This document shows positions 33,113 to 40,708 of a DNA stretch of 64,000 bases, piece by piece; positions within the stretch are counted from its first letter, which is position 1; every line of letters starts with the position of its first letter. A program made the position numbers and the translations under genes. The stretch comes from Prochlorococcus sp. AG-363-N16 (GTDB lineage: Bacteria; Cyanobacteriota; Cyanobacteriia; PCC-6307; Cyanobiaceae), in contig QCFW01000001.1 of the NCBI GenBank assembly GCA_003280135.1, positions 1-64,000 on the forward strand. Reading direction: 5' to 3'. Below the pieces are notes generated by a model. That model ran no database searches. It was not told the DNA's origin and saw only the letters and a list, made by a program, of their open reading frames with translations.

Positions 33113-33289
33113 TTAGTTTTTTGGGTATAAACGCTGTATTTTTTCAGCTTGTTTTTTTGCTGCTTCTTTTTCAAATTTTGTTTTTGCAATTCTTCTGAGA
33201 ATAATACCTGGGGTAAACCAAATTGCCCCAAATAAAACGATCATAAAAATTGGATTACGCCAAGTCATTTCGGCTAGATTGTTAAGCAT
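33113..33289 (-). CDS. Small single-TM protein (58 aa, not in ORF track)
   Basis: My translation: MLNNLAEMTWRNPIFMIVLFGAIWFTPGIILRRIAKTKFEKEAAKKQAEKIQRLYPKN*. Confidence 0.6.
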   Translation of the reverse strand: MLNNLAEMTWRNPIFMIVLFGAIWFTPGIILRRIAKTKFEKEAAKKQAEKIQRLYPKN

Positions 33290-33498
33290 GGTTCTGATAA
33301 ATATTTGTTTACTGAGTACTGATAGCTTTAATTCTTTTCAATTATATAATTGCACTTTCAAATTTGTTCTTAGTTCTTGAAAAGTTCCTTTAGAGAATTA
33401 CATTTTTGTAAAACTCTGAAACGCTTTTATAGGAAGTTCTAAAAAGAAGAAATTCTTACATTTTATTTTTTTGAAATTGGCTAAACAAAATTTCTTGA

Positions 33499-33738
33499 TT
33501 AAATCTTTGCAGATTTCTTCTTGCCGTCTTTTAGATATTGTCTGTAGGATTGGTCTCCCCAATAATAGTCTTCATAAAAAGTGAAGATAGATAGAGCAAC
33601 GCCTGCAAAAAGGAAAGCCCCGATAACTATTAAAAAATAGATAAAGCCGTTTGAAGGCTTCCATGTTTCGGCAAGCGAAACCAAGAAAAATAGTTTTGTC
33701 ATATTACTAGCCTCGCTATAATTTGTACTTATTACCAA
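33499..33738 (-). CDS. Small two-TM hypothetical membrane protein
   Basis: IYFLIVIGAFLFAGVALSIF TM segment. Confidence 0.5.
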   Translation of the reverse strand: MVISTNYSEASNMTKLFFLVSLAETWKPSNGFIYFLIVIGAFLFAGVALSIFTFYEDYYWGDQSYRQYLKDGKKKSAKI

Positions 33739-33885
33739 CTGAAAGAAATACTCAAAAAAATCTTTGAAGCTATTTTCTCTGATTTATTTCTTTACTTGCT
33801 TTAAGACCTAAGTAAAGTGTGATCACAATGAGAGCCGTAATGATAAGGGAGTTACTATGACTGAAAATCTCAATAAGCATTTTTA

Positions 33886-34125
33886 CTATTCTCTGACAAA
33901 CCTATTTAAAAATATATCTAGCAAAACTGCAGTGAAGAATAGGCTTATTGAAGGAATAAATAATGGATACCAAAGAAATTGGAAAATTTTAAAAGGGGCT
34001 TCAATTCCACGGAAGCTTGCAAATATGCCAATAATAAATAGCAAAGCACCTGCAATTACAACAAATAAATTCAGAACTAAAAACTTATCCCACCATTTTC
34101 TTATGAGACTTTCTTCTGAAGACAC
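33886..34125 (-). CDS. Small two-TM hypothetical membrane protein
   Basis: Two hydrophobic stretches (FVVIAGALLFIIGIFASF; LFIPSISLFFTAVLLDIF). Confidence 0.55.
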   Translation of the reverse strand: MSSEESLIRKWWDKFLVLNLFVVIAGALLFIIGIFASFRGIEAPFKIFQFLWYPLFIPSISLFFTAVLLDIFLNRFVRE

Positions 34126-34202
34126 TTAATTCTTTTGTAGATATGCTCCTTTTTATTATAAGAAGCAAGATAATTGGATTGTCAATTATGAATTTTGCAT
34201 TA

Positions 34203-34228
34203 AAAAAGCCGCCAAAGGCGGCTTTTTG
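34203..34228. terminator. Bidirectional Rho-independent terminator
   Basis: AAAAAGCCGCC-AAA-GGCGGCTTTTT. Confidence 0.9.
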
Positions 34229-34424
34229 GGAACTAGGGCAAGTGTTTCCTTGTTTCCACTGCCGGAGAGTTCCTTCTCCTCACATTAGGTATTATTACCA
34301 GTATCCTATAGATTGTCCACCATTATCTTGAACTGCTGACAAGGCATGAGAAGAGAAGAGGTGCCTATTCTTTTCTTGGTTTGCTGGAATTATTTGCTCT
34401 TTTGCGGTGGAAAAGTAAATGTAA

Positions 34425-34775
34425 TTAGCTACCAGGAGTAAGGGTTAGGTTTCCCAAGTCATTTTTACTTAATTCAAAGTAATAGCAAGTATCTGACACT
34501 TCATTCAAAATTTGATCTTTTATATTCTCAAGGTTAACTTGAGAAATTAAAGGTTTTTTAGAGAACTCAACTGCTGTTTCTCCAAGCGAAAATTTTAAAG
34601 CGCCTTCTTCCGAAATACCAAAACCAGTGCTATTGCAAAATGTTTTTGAAAACTTCTTGGCAACTCTATTTTCTAACTTAGTTATTTGGCGATCTATATC
34701 ATCTCCAGCTATCACTGGAGATGATATGAAAAAGCCAATTGCTGTAATTAGCAAGCTAATAAAAAAGGCTTTCAT
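34425..34775 (-). CDS. Secreted hypothetical protein, distant paralog of 47861-48307
   Basis: Signal peptide; KKFSKTFCNSTGFGISEEGA...TC shared pattern. Confidence 0.6.
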   Translation of the reverse strand: MKAFFISLLITAIGFFISSPVIAGDDIDRQITKLENRVAKKFSKTFCNSTGFGISEEGALKFSLGETAVEFSKKPLISQVNLENIKDQILNEVSDTCYYFELSKNDLGNLTLTPGS

Positions 34776-35331
34776 TTTTGTAAAATTTAGGAACTCTAGC
34801 GCTAATCTTTATAGCATCTTTAGGACTCATGTTTCTGGCAAGAAAAATATTTATTAATAGTACTAAAGCCTAGCAAATTGTTGTGTTTTTTATATAAAAT
34901 ACTCTTCTATATTAGATTCCCTGCATTTATAAATACTTTTTTTAATCAAAGCTTCTTATAACTTTTCTTAACTTTAAATAGTATTTAATTCCTTTGATAT
35001 CATGGGAAATATTTTAGTTTATCCCTCTTTATTCACATTAATCTAATCAGCCAAGCTTATTACTTAGATTAAATGGCAGTTGGAATTACTTGTGAATAAA
35101 TTTAGTAAGACTCTTTATCCCTCGTAGGACTTAATCGCTAAAATTTTTCTTATTGAAACATCTATTATAAAAAAAGATTTAATCGCTTTTATATCTTATA
35201 GGGGGTTTTCCTGTAATGAACAAATTATAATAAAGTAAGCTTTGTATTCGATATACTAGAAAGAATTGAATCTGATAAAAAAAGTAAGTTTTTTCTTTTT
35301 TTGCCATTACAGATTTAATATGAATATAATT

Positions 35332-35405
35332 CGGGGCGTGGCGCAGCTTGGTAGCGCGGGTGCTTTGGGAGCACTAGGTCGCAGGTTCGAATCCTGTCGC
35401 CCCGA
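35332..35405 (+). tRNA. tRNA-Pro(UGG); integration target of the accessory array
   Basis: CGGGGCG...CGCCCCG acceptor; anticodon loop TTTGGGA; 3' 42 nt recur three times downstream. Confidence 0.96.
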
Positions 35406-35434
35406 CTAGGTTTTCAAGATCTCAAGATGAGAAA

Positions 35435-35456
35435 GGGGCGCTGTAGGGGGCGCTAG
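35435..35456. repeat. Paired direct repeat (arm-type-site candidate) behind intact tRNA-Pro
   Basis: GGGGCGCT-GTA-GGGGGCGCT-AG, 29 bp after tRNA end. Confidence 0.7.
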
Positions 35457-35509
35457 ATTATTGCAATAGCCCTCTATAACTTGGTTCTTTTTGACAGGTA
35501 TTTATTTAG

Positions 35510-35842
35510 TCAAGGATTATTTGTATAAATAGCCAGCCCAACCGCAAGAGCTATTGCAACTCCACAGCCAATCCAAACGACCGTCATCCATGGGAATGGT
35601 CTTGATAATCTTTTAGTACATTCATCTAATTGGCTTTTGGTGAGTCGGAAATATTCACTTTGAGGAAGGCGAACATCTTTATATTTTCGATGCAGCTCCT
35701 TTTCAATCTCTCGGTAATCAGTTCTTTTTAGAGTTCTTATGATTTTGTCGGGTTTTAGCTCCTTCATTCGACGTTGAAGGTTCTTGGTTGTACCAATTTT
35801 ATGTAGATCTCCGTTTTGGATGAGATAAATGATGCCAGCCAT
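35510..35842 (-). CDS. GIY-YIG-like (T5orf172/MUG113 type) domain protein with C-terminal TM helix
   Basis: GIIYLIQNGDLHKIGTTKNLQRRMKEL core; C-terminal WMTVVWIGCGVAIALAVGLAIYT. Confidence 0.7.
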   Translation of the reverse strand: MAGIIYLIQNGDLHKIGTTKNLQRRMKELKPDKIIRTLKRTDYREIEKELHRKYKDVRLPQSEYFRLTKSQLDECTKRLSRPFPWMTVVWIGCGVAIALAVGLAIYTNNP

Positions 35843-35921
35843 AATAACTATCCTCCAATTACTTTCTAGCTGTTTCTAATCAGGATTCTTCGGATAGTGT
35901 CGAAACAGATTTTGATTACTA

Positions 35922-36014
35922 ATGGAAGAATTAACCAAAAGAGTGGAAGAACTTGAGAGGAGAGTCCAGCATTTAGAAGCAGTGCTGCGATACCAAGCAA
36001 GGAAAAGCAAATAA
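35922..36014 (+). CDS. 30-aa coiled-coil micro-ORF
   Basis: My translation: MEELTKRVEELERRVQHLEAVLRYQARKSK*; degenerate sister sequence near 48340. Confidence 0.4.
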   Translation: MEELTKRVEELERRVQHLEAVLRYQARKSK

Positions 36015-36027
36015 GTTCTGTTCTCAT

Positions 36028-36255
36028 CTAGCTGCTGCAATCTTCATCTTTAGGCAATTGGAGCCATCCAGTGGTCCATTTTGAAGGATTTTTTAGTTCA
36101 TCCAAAGGAACTCGAATAAGAATTTCTTTGTTATTGACGGGGAAAAGCTCGACCCATCGTTGCTCTTTTTTGCCTCCATATTGCTTGACTTCAAAATGAC
36201 GATAGCCCTCCCTTTTGAAGGCTGATGTCCAAGCTTGGTTAGGTGGCCATCTCAT
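36028..36255 (-). CDS. Small Trp-rich protein (DUF2389/TIGR02450-like), copy 1
   Basis: MRWPPNQAWTSAFKREGYRHFEVKQYGGKKEQRWVELFPVNNKEILIRV; paralog at 48395. Confidence 0.75.
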   Translation of the reverse strand: MRWPPNQAWTSAFKREGYRHFEVKQYGGKKEQRWVELFPVNNKEILIRVPLDELKNPSKWTTGWLQLPKDEDCSS

Positions 36256-36318
36256 ATTCCCTTTCTAGCTGATTTATCTCAAGCTTTCATTTGGCCGCTA
36301 AGGCTGCATAATTCAGAT

Positions 36319-36801
36319 ATGAAACGCTTACTGATAGCACCGTTAATACTTGGATTTACTGCACCTGTTCAGGCGAGGCCTCCGGGTGTGAAACCAGATT
36401 TAAAAGTTGGACAATGCATTGAAACAACCGTTCAAAAGCTTTTTACAAGATGGCCTAAAGAATTTTATTCAGATGAGGTTATAGAAAAATATGGCGTAGG
36501 TTGGGAAGATCAAACAGGGATAATTAAGTTTTCAAATAATCTAACTGTTTATCTATACAGAAATCTAAAGGCTACAAATAGCAAATGGACTCCCCTCACA
36601 ACAAATGGCTCACTAGATTTTAAAGATGCAAAAAACATGTACCAAAATGGCGACAAAATAAAGGTATGTTTAGAATTTATCCCTACCGAATGTAGAAAGT
36701 TTGTTCCAGATGGCAGAGGGGAAATTTATTCGCTCACAAATCAAAGAACCAGAAAGACACATTATGGACATTACGGAAGGAACCAATGTGGAGGAGCATA
36801 A
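36319..36801 (+). CDS. Secreted hypothetical protein
   Basis: Within ORF 36235-36801; likely start MKRLLIAPLILGFTAPVQA with signal peptide; paired Cys. Confidence 0.65.
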   Translation: MKRLLIAPLILGFTAPVQARPPGVKPDLKVGQCIETTVQKLFTRWPKEFYSDEVIEKYGVGWEDQTGIIKFSNNLTVYLYRNLKATNSKWTPLTTNGSLDFKDAKNMYQNGDKIKVCLEFIPTECRKFVPDGRGEIYSLTNQRTRKTHYGHYGRNQCGGA

Positions 36802-36807
36802 GAGACG

Positions 36808-37071
36808 ATGACTCCTAAAAAATTGACAAAAGAGCAACTAGCTCATCTTGAGGAGATTCGTAATTCATATCAGGAGTTACGTAAGCCAGCACCTGAGGGC
36901 TTAAGCGTAATACTGTCCGACCCCGAAGGTGTAATCGCATCAAAAGAAGAAAGAGAAAAACGTTGGGCAGCTGAGAAACTTAAAGCTAAAAAATTCAGAA
37001 AAAAAATAAGACGGTATCTATATGTAGCTTTGATAATTATTGGAGCTATTCTTGTGATCTTGAAAACTTAA
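36808..37071 (+). CDS. Hypothetical protein with C-terminal TM
   Basis: RYLYVALIIIGAILVILKT C-terminus. Confidence 0.6.
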   Translation: MTPKKLTKEQLAHLEEIRNSYQELRKPAPEGLSVILSDPEGVIASKEEREKRWAAEKLKAKKFRKKIRRYLYVALIIIGAILVILKT

Positions 37072-37085
37072 GTCAAAACCAATAA

Positions 37086-37565
37086 ATGAAGCTCATAAGA
37101 AAAAGAATAAGCCAGGTATTAGACGGTTTATTTCCTCAATGGAATAAATACCCTGATAGATATATTTTGGGAGCCATCTTTCTTGTTTGGATTACTGAAG
37201 GACCTTTGGGGTATCTCGATAAAATCACTGTTCATAGCCATGTTCCTAGATATTCGCCACAAAATGCTGCAGAGAAATGCTTGGAAACAGTCAATGCTGC
37301 ATTAAAGGGGAAAGGGCCTGCAAGCTACGATTTTTCCATAGCAGAATCAAAGGGACCATTGATTGAAAGCGGATGTATTTATGACCAATGGGATAGGTGG
37401 GGTAGGAGATTTGATGGAAAATTTCATAGTTATATAGTTTTTAAAAATAAATACAAAGGAGGAAAAGAAGAGAGGTGGTTTATTAGTAGCTTCGCTGTTG
37501 ATAGACCATGGTGGGGGGGCAGACCAACAGCACCAATTCTTCACGACAGGATGAAAATTAAATAG
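37086..37565 (+). CDS. Hypothetical protein with N-terminal TM
   Basis: RYILGAIFLVWITEGPLGYL segment; 159-aa ORF. Confidence 0.6.
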   Translation: MKLIRKRISQVLDGLFPQWNKYPDRYILGAIFLVWITEGPLGYLDKITVHSHVPRYSPQNAAEKCLETVNAALKGKGPASYDFSIAESKGPLIESGCIYDQWDRWGRRFDGKFHSYIVFKNKYKGGKEERWFISSFAVDRPWWGGRPTAPILHDRMKIK

Positions 37566-37628
37566 GGGGTCCCTCTGACGGAAAACCATTGTGGGTCGTC
37601 CGAAGGCTCGAAAAATTCAGACTGGTTC

Positions 37629-37673
37629 TCCCAAAGCACTAGGTGGCTGAGGGGGCGCTGTAGGGGGCGCTAG
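37629..37673. repeat. Degenerate fifth att-like remnant with inverted overlap sequence plus paired direct repeat
   Basis: TCCCAAA (reverse complement of loop TTTGGGA) followed by GCACTAGGT, then GGGGGCGCTGTAGGGGGCGCTAG. Confidence 0.5.
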
Positions 37674-37801
37674 AAAGTTCTAATCCCTTTAAATATGTTC
37701 TAATTTCTTGCGATATTGAGTCTCAAATCGATTTGCATGACTTCTTCTACTCCTTTGATAGCAATGCTTTTTGAGGATTCTCATCTTTTACGACCATGTC
37801 C

Positions 37802-37843
37802 TTTGGGAGCACTAGGTCGCAGGTTCGAATCCTGTCGCCCCGA
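37802..37843 (+). repeat. tRNA-Pro 3' remnant, copy 2 (att site)
   Basis: 42/42 identity to 35364-35405, starting exactly at anticodon loop TTTGGGA. Confidence 0.95.
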
Positions 37844-38063
37844 CTAGGTTTTGAAGGAATGGTAAAAATGGTTGTGCTAAAGGAGTGCTAAAAGCTTTTT
37901 GGGTATGACTGCTTTTTATGCGGACTGATATTGGTTAGCACTAATTTCGGGCCTTCGTACGACCCATATTAGAAAGCCTTATAAAGTACCTTGGTCAATA
38001 AAAAGGGACTGCAATAGCCCCTAAAGAAATCGACTGTCAACCGAGCTTTGACTATATCAAGGC

Positions 38064-38507
38064 CTAATCAACTTTGACAGGAAGAGTTGTTTTCTTGCCC
38101 TTAGCTCCTGCAGAAGCAACAAAAACCAGAGCCTCTTCATTACCATTATTTTCACAGTAATGAACTGTATCTTGAGGTGAAGCAAAGCTATCTCCGGGGC
38201 CTGCTTTTAGTACTTTTCCATCACTTGTTTCACAAGAAAGAGTTCCTCTTACTAAATACACAATCCCAGGTTGTGGATGGAAGTGAAGTGGAGTTTTAAA
38301 ACCAGGCTGAGCAGTTATTTTTTCGAGTTTCATTTGTGCTTGACCTCTTGGGTATTTAAATGAATCTCCATTCCATGATTCAGTTGCAGTAATAAGAGTC
38401 TCAATAACCACAGGTTCAATAGTCTTAGATGAATCTTTTTTTGATGTACAGGCTGCTATTGGGAAAATCATTCCAGCAGTAAGTGTAAAAAGGATAAATC
38501 GTTTCAT
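38064..38507 (-). CDS. Cupin-domain lipoprotein
   Basis: MKRFILFTLTAGMIFPIAACTSKK lipobox; HFHPQPGIVYLVRGTLSCETSDG cupin motif. Confidence 0.82.
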   Translation of the reverse strand: MKRFILFTLTAGMIFPIAACTSKKDSSKTIEPVVIETLITATESWNGDSFKYPRGQAQMKLEKITAQPGFKTPLHFHPQPGIVYLVRGTLSCETSDGKVLKAGPGDSFASPQDTVHYCENNGNEEALVFVASAGAKGKKTTLPVKVD

Positions 38508-38575
38508 AGGATTAAGTAAGTCGCAGCGCAGAGCTTGTTGGCTCTCCATCGACACTAAAGCATTTTTTAAATCTA

Positions 38576-38731
38576 ATGAACAGCACTAAAGCGTCCCCGA
38601 AGGACGAGGTGATTACTTCTGTTTGCGAGTTGGTCGATCAGCAAGAAGCGGTAATCAAAAACCTCAAAGAACAACAACAAGCCCTTATTTATTTTTTAGG
38701 AGGTCTAACGATTATTTCTCTAATCTTTTGA
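38576..38731 (+). CDS. Small coiled-coil/TM protein (51 aa, not in ORF track)
   Basis: My translation: MNSTKASPKDEVITSVCELVDQQEAVIKNLKEQQQALIYFLGGLTIISLIF*; its 3' end is duplicated near 44016. Confidence 0.55.
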   Translation: MNSTKASPKDEVITSVCELVDQQEAVIKNLKEQQQALIYFLGGLTIISLIF

Positions 38732-38822
38732 AACTGCTTTTCCAAAAAGCGAATAACAGAATCAGGAATGGGTTTATTGATAGGCATGATTATTTGCCTA
38801 CAACACAGTGGAAACTCTTTAA

Positions 38823-39017
38823 TCATGGGGGGTTACATTCTCCTTCCCAATTTTTTCCTTCTTTTTCACATGCTTCAGCACTTGGCATTTCTATTTTTTC
38901 CAAATTTCCAAAAATCTTTGTATGTGTACCCCAAGCAATAATCAACCAATGACTCTAGGCATTAGCGGTACTAGGGAGTGCAAGTGCAGCGATTATCGGA
39001 AGTAATAAGCTTTTCAT
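38823..39017 (-). pseudogene. Small secreted protein interrupted by in-frame TAG directly after the signal peptide
   Basis: My translation: MKSLLLPIIAALALPSTANA[TAG]SHWLIIAWGTHTKIFGNLEKIEMPSAEACEKEGKNWEGECNPP*; TAG at 38955-38957 (minus). Confidence 0.7.
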
Positions 39018-39250
39018 ATTTGAATTATGCAGCCTTAGCAGCTTTATTTCTTTTAGCGTAAAGATCAGCCCAATGAGTCTTCTGCCTTTCTCGCGCTTGT
39101 TCAAAGGCTTTGTCAGTAGTAGCTGCTGATGCCCATGGATAAGCTTTTATATTAGAGTCCAGTCCATGTTCCATTGATTCAGCGACACTTCGACTTAGAG
39201 ATCAATCAGAGCAATGGATATAAACTTGTTTTGTTTGACAGAGATCAGAA

Positions 39251-39865
39251 ATGAACATAACCAAGTTTCTATTAATAGATGCCTCATTAATGCTGATAGG
39301 AGTTCCTTTGTTTTTGATAATTCAAAGTAGCAAAGCTAAAGCTTCTCTAATAGAAAATCTGAATGATGCTGGATCGGTAAAGCTGTTTTCTATGAATCTT
39401 CCTGGTAACAAAGAATTGGCGGAACTTGAAAAAGTGGCCAAGAGGGATGGAAGTGGAATTGAACCTCACTCTTTGATTGGCCTTTGGAAATTTTTTTCTG
39501 TATGGAAGCAAAAAAATGACAATGAAGATTTAATTTCAAGTTCTTTCCTTAGGCTTTTTGTCGCAAGCTTAGAGATCAAAAAAGATAAATCCAATCAGTT
39601 ATTTATTACTAATTCCATCCAGTTTGGATCGCTATCAATCCGATTTAGAGGTTATGGCAAGGTGAAAGGAAAACAACCGTTATTACCTTTCTATTTTGAT
39701 TGCATAGAACTTAAGGCTGGCTCAAGGATTTTATTTAGTAGATCTTTGGAGAAACCAGAAGAAGAAAACATGCCTTTTTTTGCATTGATTTCGATAGAAG
39801 AAAATGGCAAATGGCTTTCAGCAAGAGGGCGTGGAGGTGGACTTGCCCTTTGGGTAAAAGGTTAA
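39251..39865 (+). CDS. Conserved hypothetical, possibly PAP/fibrillin-like
   Basis: 204-aa ORF, N-terminal TM; LIGLWKFFSVWKQ...family assignment weak. Confidence 0.5.
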   Translation: MNITKFLLIDASLMLIGVPLFLIIQSSKAKASLIENLNDAGSVKLFSMNLPGNKELAELEKVAKRDGSGIEPHSLIGLWKFFSVWKQKNDNEDLISSSFLRLFVASLEIKKDKSNQLFITNSIQFGSLSIRFRGYGKVKGKQPLLPFYFDCIELKAGSRILFSRSLEKPEEENMPFFALISIEENGKWLSARGRGGGLALWVKG

Positions 39866-39898
39866 AATTAATCTTCTAAAACTTAAATGCCGCAGTGT

Positions 39899-39939
39899 TT
39901 TGGGGTACTAGGTTGCAGGTCCCAATACTGTCGCCCCGA
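39899..39939 (+). repeat. tRNA-Pro 3' remnant, copy 3 (diverged)
   Basis: TTTGGGGTACTAGGTTGCAGGTCCCAATACTGTCGCCCCGA aligns to tRNA 3' 42 nt. Confidence 0.88.
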
Positions 39940-39957
39940 TCAGTATTGGCAAGGGAT

Positions 39958-40131
39958 CTAAGCGAAGGGTAAAATAGGGTCAAAACTTACTTTGCAAATA
40001 TTCCCTTTCTTGCCGCACCAAACTTCAAATGTTTGCTTTTGATATTTAGTATTCTCTGCCTCTTTTAAATCAGTATTAACAGTAGTAGGGAGTGCAATAG
40101 CTACAAGTAGTGGAAGTAGTAAGCGTTTCAT
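39958..40131 (-). CDS. Small secreted protein (57 aa, not in ORF track)
   Basis: My translation: MKRLLLPLLVAIALPTTVNTDLKEAENTKYQKQTFEVWCGKKGNICKVSFDPILPFA*. Confidence 0.65.
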   Translation of the reverse strand: MKRLLLPLLVAIALPTTVNTDLKEAENTKYQKQTFEVWCGKKGNICKVSFDPILPFA

Positions 40132-40316
40132 TTCTTTGCTTTCTTTAGCCCAAGCATTTCTGCCATTTTGCCAGTAAAAGTAAAATAGCCAATTGCTCCA
40201 ATAAACAATAAAAACGCAATCAGATTTGGAACTATCCCTCCAATAATTTGAGCTTCTCCAAAACTTAGAAACATGATCACTACAAATACCCTTGCCCAGT
40301 TATCAGTAAAGCTCAT
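40128..40316 (-). CDS. Small TM protein (start MSFTDNW within ORF 40128-40346)
   Basis: RVFVVIMFLSFGEAQIIGGIVPNLIAFLLFIGAIGYF; ATGA overlap with upstream 44-aa ORF. Confidence 0.6.
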   Translation of the reverse strand: MSFTDNWARVFVVIMFLSFGEAQIIGGIVPNLIAFLLFIGAIGYFTFTGKMAEMLGLKKAKK

Positions 40317-40447
40317 TTGCTTAGCCCTGAGAAGAAAAAGAACCAAGTAAAGACAATCACGTTTAATGCAACTGTTAAAGAGATTGCAATGACCTTGAAA
40401 GTTTTCCCAACTTCTTCGGTCTTTGGATTTAATTTGACTCTTGCCAT
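40313..40447 (-). CDS. Small TM protein (44 aa, not in ORF track)
   Basis: My translation: MARVKLNPKTEEVGKTFKVIAISLTVALNVIVFTWFFFFSGLSK*. Confidence 0.6.
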   Translation of the reverse strand: MARVKLNPKTEEVGKTFKVIAISLTVALNVIVFTWFFFFSGLSK

Positions 40448-40477
40448 ATATCTATTATGCCAATGACATTAAATTGT

Positions 40478-40519
40478 TTTGGGAGCACTAGGTCGCAGGT
40501 TCGAATCCTGTCGCCCTGA
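40478..40519 (+). repeat. tRNA-Pro 3' remnant, copy 4 (distal att candidate)
   Basis: 41/42 identical to 35364-35405; following ~90 bp also resembles the sequence after the intact tRNA. Confidence 0.95.
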
Positions 40520-40708
40520 CTAGGTTTTCACAGTCTCAAATTGCGAAAAGGTAGCTTTAGGGGTAGCTAGATTGTTATAAGCTACCTCTATGACTTGGTT
40601 CTTTTTTAGTTAATTCTCTAAATCTGAGGAAGATGAATTCAGTCTTGAGCAAGAGATGAGTCGATTGCGTAATCTTTTATATGAGCAAATAGGGAACCAA
40701 ACTAGGTA

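Larger units (their letters stand above)
37592..37966. repeat. 19-bp imperfect inverted repeat pair flanking tRNA-Pro remnant 2
   Basis: TGGGTCGTCCGAAGGCTCG (37592-37610) vs reverse complement of 37948-37966 (TGGGTCGTACGAAGGCCCG): 17/19. Confidence 0.7.

Noticed and set aside
33857-34129. Plus ORF 33857-34129
   Set aside because: Antisense to a better-supported two-TM minus ORF (33886-34125).
37948-37970. CGACCCATAT resembling the 3' end of tRNA-Lys
   Set aside because: Match too short; better explained by the inverted repeat with 37592-37610.
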